From: Allofournierella massiliensis
GTDB taxonomy: Bacteria; Bacillota; Clostridia; Oscillospirales; Ruminococcaceae
Direction of reading: 5' to 3'
Assembly (NCBI RefSeq): GCF_004345265.1
Contig: NZ_SLUM01000018.1
Location: 1-64,000, forward strand
Length of the DNA: 64,000 nucleotides
Under the pieces are notes generated by a model. It ran no database searches. It was given only the letters and a program-made list of their open reading frames with translations, and was not told where the DNA came from. Made by a program: the position numbers and the translations under genes. Positions 49,727 through 57,939 of the stretch are shown here, one piece after another; the first letter of the stretch is position 1; the number at the start of each line of letters is the position of its first letter.

Positions 49727-51130
49727 ATGAAATTCTTGAATGTTGAGATCCCCGTAAAGAATCTGCCTGAGCTGGACCAGGGCTTTGTGCCTCTGGGCCT
49801 GTTCTTCAAGCACTACTCCATGGGCGCCACCAAGCCCCTGTGCATCGCTGTGGAGCGCAGCGGCGGCCAGATCGGCACCTGGGAGTGCAAGGTATACGAC
49901 ACCCCCGAAATGGCCGAGGCCGACGCCTACTATGTGGATCGTCTGGTAAAGTTCCTGCTGTGGAGCTGGGGCGGCTTCAAGGTGTACATCTGCGGCGACG
50001 ACAAGCTGGCTGAGGGCATCAAGAAGGCCTACTCCGTGGGCGGCAGCCGTGAGTTCGACAAGAACTTCATGGAAGGCGTTTACGAGCGTGAGTTCGAAGT
50101 AGTGGCCCTGCCCTACGACCAGAAGCCCGCTCCCTTCCAGAAGACTGAGAGCGTTGGCCGCCACACCAACGGCGCCCGCATCGGCTTCGACGCCGGCGGA
50201 TCCGACCGCAAGGTAAGCGCCGTGATCGACGGCGAGACCATTTACAGCGAAGAGGTTGTGTGGTACCCGAAGGTCAACTCCAACCCCGACTACCACTATC
50301 TGGGCATCCTGGCTGCCATGGAGACTGCTGCCGCCAAGATTCTGGAGAAGGGCCGCAAGGTGGACGGCATCGGCGTTTCCTCCGCCGGTGTTTACATCGA
50401 CAACAAGTGCATGGTTGCCAGCCTGTTCCTGAAGGTGGGCAAGGAAGACTTCGACGCCAAGGTGAAGAACATCTACACCCGCGCTGCCGAGGATCTGAGC
50501 CGCATCCTGGGTTACGAGATCCCCGTTGTGGTTGCCAACGACGGCGACGTTTCCGCTCTGGCCGGTGCTATGGGCCTGGGTGAGAACGGCATCATGGGCA
50601 TCGCCATGGGCACCAGCGAGGCGGTTGGCTATGTGGACGGCGAGGGCAACATCTGCGGCTGGCTGAACGAGCTGGCTTTCGCCCCCGTGGACGGCCAGCC
50701 CGACGCCATGGAGGACGAGTGGAGCGGCGACATCGGCTGCGGCGTGAAGTACTTCAGCCAGGACGGTGTGAACAAGCTGGCTCCCCGCGCCGGCATCGAG
50801 CTGGACGAGACCGAGCCCCCGGCAAAGCGCCTGAAGGTTGTTCAGGGCCTGATGGCTGAGAACGACGAGCGCGCCATCAAGGTGTACGAGAGCATCGGCG
50901 TATACCTGGGCCACACCATGGGCCTGTACGCTCAGTTCTACGACATCCATCATGTGCAGATGATGGGCCGCGTGATGAGCGGCCGCGGCGGCGACATCAT
51001 TCTGGAGACCGCTGCCCGCGTGATGGACGAGGAGTACCCCGAGGTGAAGTTCCGCCCCGAAGCTCCGGACGAGATGACCCGCCGCGTTGGCCAGAGCTCC
51101 GCTGCTGCCAGCCTGCCCGAGGTCAAGTAA
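49727..51130 (+). CDS. ROK/hexokinase-like sugar kinase with extra N-terminal domain
   Basis: The C-terminal 310 residues are an ASKHA sugar kinase domain: a phosphate loop GFDAGGSDRK, the catalytic region VANDGDVSALAGAMG, and an adenosine-side loop GIAMGTSEAVGYVDG. The first about 155 residues are an extra domain not seen in standard ROK glucokinases. The ROK zinc motif CxCGxxGC is absent. The probable role is hexose phosphorylation, but the substrate is unknown. Codon use favours GCT, GTT and CGT compared with neighbours, as in highly expressed genes. The ATG at 49727 follows AAAGGA by 10 bases, and a strong terminator ends the single-gene unit. Confidence 0.75.
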   Translation: MKFLNVEIPVKNLPELDQGFVPLGLFFKHYSMGATKPLCIAVERSGGQIGTWECKVYDTPEMAEADAYYVDRLVKFLLWSWGGFKVYICGDDKLAEGIKKAYSVGGSREFDKNFMEGVYEREFEVVALPYDQKPAPFQKTESVGRHTNGARIGFDAGGSDRKVSAVIDGETIYSEEVVWYPKVNSNPDYHYLGILAAMETAAAKILEKGRKVDGIGVSSAGVYIDNKCMVASLFLKVGKEDFDAKVKNIYTRAAEDLSRILGYEIPVVVANDGDVSALAGAMGLGENGIMGIAMGTSEAVGYVDGEGNICGWLNELAFAPVDGQPDAMEDEWSGDIGCGVKYFSQDGVNKLAPRAGIELDETEPPAKRLKVVQGLMAENDERAIKVYESIGVYLGHTMGLYAQFYDIHHVQMMGRVMSGRGGDIILETAARVMDEEYPEVKFRPEAPDEMTRRVGQSSAAASLPEVK

Positions 51131-51149
51131 GATTCCACAAAAGCATTTC

Positions 51150-51180
51150 TGCCCGCCCTCTTTTTGAGGGCGGGCATTTT
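51150..51180 (+). terminator. terminator of the ROK-like kinase gene
   Basis: A perfect 11-bp stem (51150-51160 with 51166-51176) with a 5-T loop, followed by TTTTGTGTT. Confidence 0.88.
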
Positions 51181-51190
51181 GTGTTATAAT
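51162..51190 (+). promoter_or_regulatory. promoter of the glycosyltransferase-like gene, inside the terminator
   Basis: TTTTGA (51162-51167) in the hairpin loop, a 17-base spacer and TATAAT (51185-51190). The terminator and promoter overlap. Confidence 0.6.
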
Positions 51191-51226
51191 AGTACCTGAC
51201 GCTGCAAGTAAAAGGAGAAAATCCCC

Positions 51227-52780
51227 TTGAAATATTTCACCCAACAATGGAAAAAGCCCCTTGTGGCCTGGGTCTGGGCGTTTGCCTGCGCGGCGGGCGT
51301 GGTCTCGGTTTGCAGCCGCAGCTCGTTTTTTTACCCGCTGAACAACTGGGGCGACGCCCAGTGCTTTTTCACCGTGGGCAAGAGCATGGTGCGGGGGCAG
51401 GTGCTTTACCGGGATATTTATGAGCAGAAGGGCCCGCTGGTGCTGTTTCTGCATGGTCTGGCCAGCTTTGTGCAGCGGAACGGCTTTCTGGGCGTGTTCC
51501 TGCTGGAGATGCTGGCGGCCGGTGTGTTTTTGTGGTTCTGCCAGAAGATCATGGCCCTGTACGGCGCAGGGTCGCTGCGCTTTGCGGCGCTGCCGCTGGT
51601 GCTGGCGGTGAGCTTTTCCTGCCCCAGCTTCCAGATGGGCGACAGCATGGAAGAGCTGTGCCTGCCGCTGTTTGCGGCGGGGCTGTATCTGGGCCTGCGG
51701 GCGCTGCGGGAGAACCGGCCGCTGGGCTGGGGCGGCGCACTGGCGCTGGGCGTACTGTGCGGCGCGGTGTTCTGGACCAAATATACCCTGTGCGGCATCT
51801 TCGCCGCGCTGGGGCTGGTGCTGTTCGTTCACGAGATTTACCGGGGCGGGCCGAAGGCCGCGGCGCGGCTTACAGCGGGCTTTTTCGGCGGCTTTGCGCT
51901 GGCCTGCCTGCCCTGGCTGCTCTACTTTGGCATGAACGGTGCGCTGGGCGATCTGTGGCAGTGCTATTTCTACAACAATCTGTTCCTCTACGGCTCCGGC
52001 GGTTCGCTGAGCCTTGCCGGGGTGTTGGCCGCGGTGACGAACAGCCTTGCCTACATGCTGCGCCTGAACTGGACCTTCGCGGTGTTTGCCGTGGCCGGTC
52101 TTGTCTGGTTTGTGTTCTGGCCGGGAAAGGGGCGCGGCATCTGGGAGCGGGTGCTGGTTCTGGCCTGTGCCGTGCTCATGGCCGTGGGCATTTATGGCGC
52201 CACCTCCAACGCCTACATTTATTACGGCATGCCCTTTGTGCTGTTCGTGCCGCTGGGCTTTCTGGCTCTGCTGGGCCCGGCGCAGCTACTGCTGGAGCGC
52301 ATGCCCCTGCCCGCCGGGCTGCTGAGCCGCGTTGCGGTGGCTGCGGCGCTGGTGCTGGGGGTGGGCTACGCGCTGTGGCACAGCCCCAATCGGCAGGCGT
52401 TTTTGCAGCCGCTGGAGCAGACGGTGCAGTACCAGTTCAAGCAGGTGGTGGATCAGTCCGAGGACCGGAGCATGGCGATGCTCCACCTGCTGGACGGTGG
52501 GTTTTACACCGTGTGCGACGTGATGCCCACGCAGAAATTCATCGGCGTGTTCAACCTGCCGCTGGACGAGATGAACCGGCAGATGGAAACCACCCTGCAA
52601 ACAGCGGATGTGGAGTTTGTGATCGCCCGCACCGAGGAAGAGGACAAGGAACAATACAAGCAGGAGAAGGAGCCCGCGATTCTGGAGCGGTACGAGCTGG
52701 TGGCGGACGGCACCGAGGAGTATCTGCGCAACAAGGGTTACAGCACCATGCACTATTACCTGTACCAGCGGCGCAGCTGA
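51227..52780 (+). CDS. polytopic membrane glycosyltransferase-like protein
   Basis: The 517-residue protein has about eleven membrane helices and a soluble C-terminal region after residue 390. An early extracellular loop NNWGDAQCFFTVGKSMVRG carries an acidic residue placed like the catalytic Asp of GT-C/PMT-type enzymes, and GQVLYRDIYEQKGPLVLFLHG is common in GT39-like proteins. It probably transfers a sugar from a lipid carrier to a cell-surface acceptor; donor and acceptor are unknown. Translation starts at TTG 51227 after AAAGGAG. A small membrane protein gene follows 45 bases later. Confidence 0.75.
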   Translation: MKYFTQQWKKPLVAWVWAFACAAGVVSVCSRSSFFYPLNNWGDAQCFFTVGKSMVRGQVLYRDIYEQKGPLVLFLHGLASFVQRNGFLGVFLLEMLAAGVFLWFCQKIMALYGAGSLRFAALPLVLAVSFSCPSFQMGDSMEELCLPLFAAGLYLGLRALRENRPLGWGGALALGVLCGAVFWTKYTLCGIFAALGLVLFVHEIYRGGPKAAARLTAGFFGGFALACLPWLLYFGMNGALGDLWQCYFYNNLFLYGSGGSLSLAGVLAAVTNSLAYMLRLNWTFAVFAVAGLVWFVFWPGKGRGIWERVLVLACAVLMAVGIYGATSNAYIYYGMPFVLFVPLGFLALLGPAQLLLERMPLPAGLLSRVAVAAALVLGVGYALWHSPNRQAFLQPLEQTVQYQFKQVVDQSEDRSMAMLHLLDGGFYTVCDVMPTQKFIGVFNLPLDEMNRQMETTLQTADVEFVIARTEEEDKEQYKQEKEPAILERYELVADGTEEYLRNKGYSTMHYYLYQRRS

Positions 52781-52825
52781 AGCCGCTGCAAGCAATGTAA
52801 TTAAAACGAAAGGGGGCTTTGCCCT

Positions 52826-53470
52826 GTGAAAAAACGATTCTGGATGGCGGCTGCCGCCTGCTTTGTGCTGGCTGCCGTGTGTATTCTTCTTCCCAGCCCC
52901 TGGGGCTGGCTGCGCACCACGCTCACGATTCTGTCGGTGCCGCTGCTGGTGGGTGGCATGCTGCTGGTGGTGAACGCCCTGCTGCCTGCCCATGTGCTGC
53001 CGGTGCTGGGGTTGGATGAGCCGGAGCATGCTCCGGTGCCCGTACCCCCGCCGCCCAGCCTGCCGCAGAATCTGCCGGTGGAGCAGCGGGTGCTGGGCAG
53101 CCTGCGGGGTGCGGTTCGCGCCATGGAAGGCATGGGCAGCACCTTCGACCAGCCCCCCATGCTGGCCTGGCAGTTTGAGCGGCTGAAAAGCAGTTGCGCC
53201 GGGCTGCTGGCGGCGCTGGAGGCCGAAGGGGCGGACCCCGCCCAGGCGGCGGATTTTGCGGTGCAGTATCTGCCCAACGTGATGCAGTATCTGCTGGCCT
53301 GCAGCCACGAGGGCTGCCCCGCCGAAGCGGCGCACACGCTGGCCCGGGCCGCCTGCGCCTGCGAGCGCCAGCTGGATGCGCTGGCCGCCGGCGAGTATGT
53401 GACCTTTGAGCAGGAGTATTACGCGGTGCGCGGCGATCTGCAGGCCGCCGGTTTCCGGTGGGACTGGTAA
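52826..53470 (+). CDS. unknown membrane-anchored protein
   Basis: No family is recognised with confidence. The 214-residue protein has two hydrophobic helices (residues about 5-22 and 30-53), a Pro-rich linker (PVPVPPPPSLP), and a helical domain with several Cys (SSCAGLL, ACSHEGCP, ACACERQ). It could be a 5-bromo-4-chloroindolyl phosphate hydrolysis-type (XpaC-like) protein judged by layout only. GTG at 52826 follows AAAGGGGG by 9 bases. It lies downstream of the glycosyltransferase-like gene and ends at a bidirectional terminator. Confidence 0.55.
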   Translation: MKKRFWMAAAACFVLAAVCILLPSPWGWLRTTLTILSVPLLVGGMLLVVNALLPAHVLPVLGLDEPEHAPVPVPPPPSLPQNLPVEQRVLGSLRGAVRAMEGMGSTFDQPPMLAWQFERLKSSCAGLLAALEAEGADPAQAADFAVQYLPNVMQYLLACSHEGCPAEAAHTLARAACACERQLDALAAGEYVTFEQEYYAVRGDLQAAGFRWDW

Positions 53471-53497
53471 ACCTGCCCGCTGAATCAGCAAAACAAA

Positions 53498-53542
53498 AAA
53501 GACCCGTGGGGCTGCCAAATTGGCAAGCCCGCACGGGTCTTT
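53498..53542. terminator. bidirectional terminator
   Basis: A long imperfect stem (53498-53518 with 53521-53542) with A- and T-rich flanks, between the unknown membrane gene (+) and the L,D-transpeptidase gene (-). Confidence 0.85.
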
Positions 53543-53567
53543 CTGTTTGTGAAAAAAGGAAGAGAGG

Positions 53568-54473
53568 TCAGCCCCGGGTGCCCACAATGGCGCTGTCGTG
53601 GCTCCAGCCCTGCAGGTCGGTGGGAGTCAGATTCTGAGTAAAGGCCTCGCTGGATTTGAAGGCATCCCAGTCGGCCTGTGCGGCGGCGCTGCGGATGGCG
53701 GTGCCGTCCAGATATTCATCGCTCCAGGGGTTGGCCGGGTCCGGGTCGGTGGGGTCCCAGCCGCGCAGGTTCTCGTCTGCCGGGTCAATGGTCAGGGTGT
53801 CCGGCTTGCCCATGGGGCCGGGGTTGGATGCGTCGTCATAAATGGCCACCGGGGTGCCGATGGGGCAGTTTTCGTAAATCCAGCGCACGTCCACAACCGC
53901 CAGCCGGATGCAGCCCAGCGAAGCCGTGGTGCCCAGCTTGTTGAACTCGTCGTATTCCAGATCATCCTTGTGCTGGGTGTAGTAGGGAACCGAGTGGAAC
54001 AGGTACGGCCCGTCGATGCGGGTGGCGTACTGGCCGTAGCAGGGGCCGGAGAGCAGCCGCCAGTCGTAGTTCACCGGGGTGTTCCAGTAGCCGGTTGGGG
54101 TGTCGGTGCCGCCGCTGCACACCATGGACATATAGGGTTTGGTGTACTGGCCGTTCTCATCGGCGGTGTAAACGGTCACGGTGTTGGCGTCCCGGTTCAC
54201 CGCCAGAAAATAGGGGAAGCCCTCCTGTACGGTCAGATCCAGCTCCTCAAAGCCGGGCTGGCTTTGCAGCCAGGCCATGGTGTCCTTGCCGGCCTGGGCC
54301 CAGACCGCCTCCGGATCCGGCGTGGGAGTGGGTTCGGCGGTGGGTTCGGGTGTGCTCTGGGGCGTGGCAGCCGGAGCGGAAGGGGCTTCGGAAGCGCCTT
54401 CACCGCCGCAGCCTGCCAGAACGCCGCCCAGCATCAGGGCGGCAAACAGAACGGATGCAATGCGTTTGATCAA
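53568..54473 (-). CDS. lipoprotein L,D-transpeptidase (YkuD domain)
   Basis: The 301-residue protein starts with a lipoprotein signal (VLFAALMLGGVLAGC; lipobox LAGC), then a Ser/Pro/Thr-rich linker (PTPEPTPTPDPE style). A YkuD catalytic domain follows (about residues 105-250), with a His in YLFHSVPYY and the catalytic Cys in ASLGCIRL. Such enzymes make 3-3 peptidoglycan cross-links or attach proteins to peptidoglycan outside the cell. The TTG at 54473 was chosen for AGGAGG 10 bases upstream and because it gives a clean signal peptide. It lies 29 bases after another lipoprotein gene and is likely in its operon. Confidence 0.88.
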   Translation of the reverse strand: MIKRIASVLFAALMLGGVLAGCGGEGASEAPSAPAATPQSTPEPTAEPTPTPDPEAVWAQAGKDTMAWLQSQPGFEELDLTVQEGFPYFLAVNRDANTVTVYTADENGQYTKPYMSMVCSGGTDTPTGYWNTPVNYDWRLLSGPCYGQYATRIDGPYLFHSVPYYTQHKDDLEYDEFNKLGTTASLGCIRLAVVDVRWIYENCPIGTPVAIYDDASNPGPMGKPDTLTIDPADENLRGWDPTDPDPANPWSDEYLDGTAIRSAAAQADWDAFKSSEAFTQNLTPTDLQGWSHDSAIVGTRG

Positions 54474-54502
54474 AATTGAGTTCCTCCTGTGGTCAGATTG
54501 AT

Positions 54503-55600
54503 TCATTGGCCCCCGCCGGATTCGGCAAGGGCGTCGGGCAGCCGGGGTTGCCGGGCGATGGCCGGGCAACCGGCTTCCATACGGCGGCCCGGCTGGAAGA
54601 TGCCCTCCGGGGTGCCCGGCTCGGGAAGGGGCTGGCCGGGGGTCAGGGTGAGATGGCAGCACTGCCAGCCCCAGTCAAAATCCCCGTAGCGCAGGTTCAC
54701 GTCCACCGTGCCGTCGCCCCGGTACAGAAACGTGTATTCACTGTCCAGCGTATCCTCCCGAACCAGACGGGTCTCGTGTTCCAGCATCCGGGCCAGCCAG
54801 TCACTGCCCTCGGGGAACAGCTGCAAAAACTGCTCCTCCTCCAGCGGAACGGCCCCCAGCTCATAAAAGCTGCCGTTTTCCAGCACCAGAGGATAGTGAT
54901 GCACACTGCGGCCGGTGGGCAGAAAGCTCCCCGCCTCGGTGACCCAAAGATAGGAATTGTCCATCCCGTCCGCGGGTTCTATGCGGGTGCAGCCGCCGTC
55001 CAGCCGGCTGACCACCAGCGAAAACCGGGTGCGGTCCTCCTCTGCCTGAGCGGACACCGCCAGCGGCTGGCCGCTCTCGGGATCCCGCAGAGAAAAGCTG
55101 GTCAGCGCGCCGTCCTTATCCAGATGGAAAAAGTAGCTGGCCGGGGGCGAAACGCCCAGCTGCTGTTCGGTGATCATCACCCAGGTTTCGCCCTCCTCCA
55201 CCGAAAGGCGCTGTATGCTCCGGGGCCCGCAGGGGCCGATGTCCAGCGGCAGGGCTTCGGTTTCGGTCACGTAAAAGGCGGCCTGGGGCACGCTCAGCTC
55301 CGGCTTTCCCACCAGCACCACCGCGTCCTGCCCGGTCAGAGCAGGCATCAGAAATTCCATGACCGGAAGATCGGTGGCCAGCGTCAGCGCCTGACGCAGA
55401 GCCACCGGGGCCTCCGATTTCCAGCGCAGCTGGGCCTCGTTTACCGCGCCCTGTGCAGGCGGTGCGGCGACGGAAGAAGATGCATCGGCAGAGGACTGGC
55501 TGGCGGGAGCGGATTTCCCGTTCCCCTCCGAAACAGAGGGGGAGGAGCAGCCGGAGAGAACCGCAGCAGATAGAATCAACGCAAACAGGGCCCGGCGCAT
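54503..55600 (-). CDS. putative lipoprotein of unknown function
   Basis: The 365-residue protein has a lipoprotein signal (LFALILSAAVLSGCSS), a Ser/Ala-rich linker to about residue 55, and a beta-rich domain with no recognised family. Motifs such as YFFHLDKDG and LYRGDGTVDVNLRYGDFD suggest extracellular repeats of strands. The C-terminus is Pro/Gly-rich. The ATG at 55600 follows AAGGAAG; a GTG three codons earlier is possible. It precedes the L,D-transpeptidase on the same strand, so a cell-envelope role is likely. Confidence 0.7.
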   Translation of the reverse strand: MRRALFALILSAAVLSGCSSPSVSEGNGKSAPASQSSADASSSVAAPPAQGAVNEAQLRWKSEAPVALRQALTLATDLPVMEFLMPALTGQDAVVLVGKPELSVPQAAFYVTETEALPLDIGPCGPRSIQRLSVEEGETWVMITEQQLGVSPPASYFFHLDKDGALTSFSLRDPESGQPLAVSAQAEEDRTRFSLVVSRLDGGCTRIEPADGMDNSYLWVTEAGSFLPTGRSVHHYPLVLENGSFYELGAVPLEEEQFLQLFPEGSDWLARMLEHETRLVREDTLDSEYTFLYRGDGTVDVNLRYGDFDWGWQCCHLTLTPGQPLPEPGTPEGIFQPGRRMEAGCPAIARQPRLPDALAESGGGQ

Positions 55601-55640
55601 GGAGGGCACTTCCTTTCTTTATTTATGTAACATAAACCTC

Positions 55641-56741
55641 TTACAGAACGCCCAGACCGTGGGCCAGCTTGGTGATGAAATCCTGCACGTTGGTCACCAT
55701 GGTGGTGGCGCACAGGCTGCCCCGGTCCAGCAGCTTGTTCACCACAAATTCGTCCGCGTCCACGGTGTACAGATACACCGGGCGGATGGTGCCGTCCGGC
55801 AGCACCCGGAAGCTGGGGGTCATGTTGCCGGCGGCGATGGTGTGCAGCATGGTGGCCAGGCAGATCACGGTGGTGGCCTGCTTCACCAGCCCCCGCATGG
55901 CGGCCTGGCCCTGATAGGCATCACCGATTACCTCAGGCAGGGGGCCGTCGTCCCGGATGGAGCCGGTAAGCACAAAGGGTACGCCCTGCTTCACAATGCT
56001 GTACATGATGCCATCCTGAATGTTGTATTCCTGAATGAAACGGGGAATGCTGCCGCAGCGGCGTACCCGGTTGATCACATCCAGATGATTGTAATGGCCG
56101 CCGGGCATGCTCTGCTGGGTGTAGATGTCCTGCCCCAGGGCGGTGTGCAGGTGCGCGCCCTCCAGATCGTGGGTGGCCAGCGCGTTGCCTGACAGCAGGC
56201 CGTGGGCATAACCGGCCTCCACCAGCGCCTGCATGGCGGCGCGGGCGCCCGCGTCAAAGGAGAAGGCGGGCCCCATCACCCAGAGGATGTTGCCGTGCTC
56301 CTTCTCGTGGCGCAGCAGCTGAATCAGCCGGTCATAATCTCTGGTGTAGGAGGTCTCCCGGCTGCGCCCCTGCCGGAAGGTGAAGGCGTCGGTTTCGGCC
56401 TGCTCCTCCGGGGCGGCAAAACCGCCGGTGTGCAGGTAGATGCCATCCGCTCCGTCATCGGTGCGGCCCAGGGCCACCCGGTCGCCCGCTTTCAGGTTGC
56501 GCAGCTCCACCACGTCCAGCCGGCCGCTGCCCCGCAATACCACGCAGCTGTCCATCCGGCTTTCCTCGGCCAGCGTCCAGCATCCGTTGATGCGGAAGTA
56601 TTCCGGATACATGCTGGTGCTGTGGTAGCCCTCCGGCGCGGCCCCGTCACAGGGGGCGGGAACAAAGCGGGCGTCAGGGCAGCGGGTGAAGGCGGGCGCG
56701 GAAAAATCCGGCGCGCGGTAAACGGGCAGTGTGAATGACAT
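55641..56741 (-). CDS. TIGR00300-family protein, probable ornithine cyclodeaminase (LOR/SDH type)
   Basis: The C-terminal 230 residues match the LOR/SDH-type family (TIGR00300): VMGPAFSFDAGARAAM, GLLSGNALATHDLEGA, GGHYNHLDVINRVRRCGSI, GIMYSIVKQGVPFVLTGSIRDD, and LATMLHTIAAGNM. A methanogen member converts ornithine to proline and ammonia with NAD, and the AgrE/ArgZ C-terminal domain is related. It is not the mu-crystallin type of cyclodeaminase. The N-terminal about 130 residues are more divergent. The ATG at 56741 follows AGGAGG. It is divergent from xdhC and shares no operon with other arginine genes here. Confidence 0.72.
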   Translation of the reverse strand: MSFTLPVYRAPDFSAPAFTRCPDARFVPAPCDGAAPEGYHSTSMYPEYFRINGCWTLAEESRMDSCVVLRGSGRLDVVELRNLKAGDRVALGRTDDGADGIYLHTGGFAAPEEQAETDAFTFRQGRSRETSYTRDYDRLIQLLRHEKEHGNILWVMGPAFSFDAGARAAMQALVEAGYAHGLLSGNALATHDLEGAHLHTALGQDIYTQQSMPGGHYNHLDVINRVRRCGSIPRFIQEYNIQDGIMYSIVKQGVPFVLTGSIRDDGPLPEVIGDAYQGQAAMRGLVKQATTVICLATMLHTIAAGNMTPSFRVLPDGTIRPVYLYTVDADEFVVNKLLDRGSLCATTMVTNVQDFITKLAHGLGVL

Positions 56742-56912
56742 GGTTCCTCCTTTGCCGTCATGGGTGCGGCGGTATCGGGATTGCTTGGTGTAAGATCAGC
56801 GGCCGCAGAAAGGGCAACTGCTGTAAAAACGATTCGGTTCGGCATTTTCTTTCAAAAAAGCCGTGGATCGCTGTTCCAGCGTACCGCGAAAGAAGGATGT
56901 TTGTCAACCGGC

Positions 56913-56941
56913 TTGTCATCTGCAAGCAGGCGTGATATGCT
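56913..56941 (+). promoter_or_regulatory. xdhC promoter
   Basis: TTGTCA (56913-56918), a 17-base spacer and TATGCT (56936-56941). The leader of about 90 bases contains a possible end fragment of the 172-bp repeat. Confidence 0.7.
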
Positions 56942-56959
56942 AAAGGAAATAACGCATGA

Positions 56960-56976
56960 GAATTGTACGGTGTTGC
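56960..56976 (+). repeat. possible end fragment of the 172-bp repeat (copy E)
   Basis: GAATTGTACGGTGTTGC matches the right terminal repeat of copy C with one change. Nothing else of the element is recognisable nearby. Confidence 0.4.
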
Positions 56977-57037
56977 TCTAACAGTAATATGAAACGGGGC
57001 CGGTGCGATATGCCCGGCGCACAGAAGGAGAAAAGCG

Positions 57038-57895
57038 ATGAATCAGGGCATGAAGCAGCTGGCCCGGCGGCTGGAAACCGAACCGGCGGTGCTGGTGACC
57101 ATTCTGGAAAGCAAAGGCTCTGCCCCCCGGCACGCGGGGGCTTTCATGGCGGTGCTGGCCGGTGGCGAGAGCATCGGTACCATTGGCGGCGGCAGGGTGG
57201 AGGCGGTGTGCCAGCAGCGGGCCGCCCGGGCACTGGCCGAACAGCAGAGCGCTGTGGAGGAATACGACCTGAACGACAGGGGCCCCAACCAGGTGGGCAT
57301 GGCCTGCGGCGGCCAGGTGCGGGTGGAGTTTCTGTATCTGCCCGCAGGCAGGGAATCGGCGCAGGAGCTGGCCCGGCGGGCGGCGCAAAGCGGCTCCGGC
57401 CGGGTGCTGCTGTTCGGCGCGGGCCATGTGGCCCGGGCGCTGGCGGCGCTGCTGCCCGCACTGGAATTTGAATATTGGGTGGTGGACGACCGGCCGGAAT
57501 TCGCGGTGAAGGATGCGTTCCCCGGCGCGGCGGGTGTGCTCTGTGAAGAGATGGCCGCCGCGGTAAACCGGCTGGAGCCCACCGAAGAGGACCTGATCGT
57601 CATCATGACCCGGGGCCACGAGCACGATTACGAGGTGCTGCGCGAGGCGCTGGCCACCCCGGCGGGCTACATCGGCCTGATGGGCAGCCGCCGTAAGATC
57701 GCCATGACCCGCCAGAAGCTGGAAGAGGAGGGCTTCGGTCCGGAGCAGTTCGCCCGGGTGAGCACCCCCATCGGCCTTTCCATCGGGGCGGAAACCCCGG
57801 CGGAGATTGCCGTGAGCGTGGCGGCCCAGCTGATTGCATGGCGGGCCGAACACCGGGGCCAGGGTGCAAAGCCGCTGGATCTGATCCACAGCTGA
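57038..57895 (+). CDS. XdhC/CoxI family molybdoenzyme maturation protein
   Basis: XdhC-type proteins bind molybdenum cofactor and help insert or sulfurate it in xanthine dehydrogenase-like enzymes. The 285-residue protein has the N-terminal XdhC/CoxI domain (VTILESKGSAPRHAGAFM, GTIGGGRVEA, GMACGGQVRVEFLY with the conserved Cys) and a C-terminal Rossmann domain (VLLFGAGHVARALA, VVDDRPEFA, RGHEHDYEVL, YIGLMGSRRK, IGLSIGAETPAEIAVS). The orphan-SelD pathway in other bacteria includes such a protein, and selD lies 8 kb upstream in this window. The hydroxylase subunits are not in the window. AAGGAG precedes the ATG at 57038. Confidence 0.93.
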   Translation: MNQGMKQLARRLETEPAVLVTILESKGSAPRHAGAFMAVLAGGESIGTIGGGRVEAVCQQRAARALAEQQSAVEEYDLNDRGPNQVGMACGGQVRVEFLYLPAGRESAQELARRAAQSGSGRVLLFGAGHVARALAALLPALEFEYWVVDDRPEFAVKDAFPGAAGVLCEEMAAAVNRLEPTEEDLIVIMTRGHEHDYEVLREALATPAGYIGLMGSRRKIAMTRQKLEEEGFGPEQFARVSTPIGLSIGAETPAEIAVSVAAQLIAWRAEHRGQGAKPLDLIHS

Positions 57896-57902
57896 ATACA
57901 GC

Positions 57903-57932
57903 AAAAAAGGGGCAGTATCCGCTGCCCCTTTT
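57903..57932. terminator. bidirectional terminator
   Basis: An 11-bp stem (57905-57915 with 57922-57932) with A and T flanks, between xdhC (+) and the reductase gene (-). Confidence 0.88.
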
Positions 57933-57939
57933 GCTTTGC

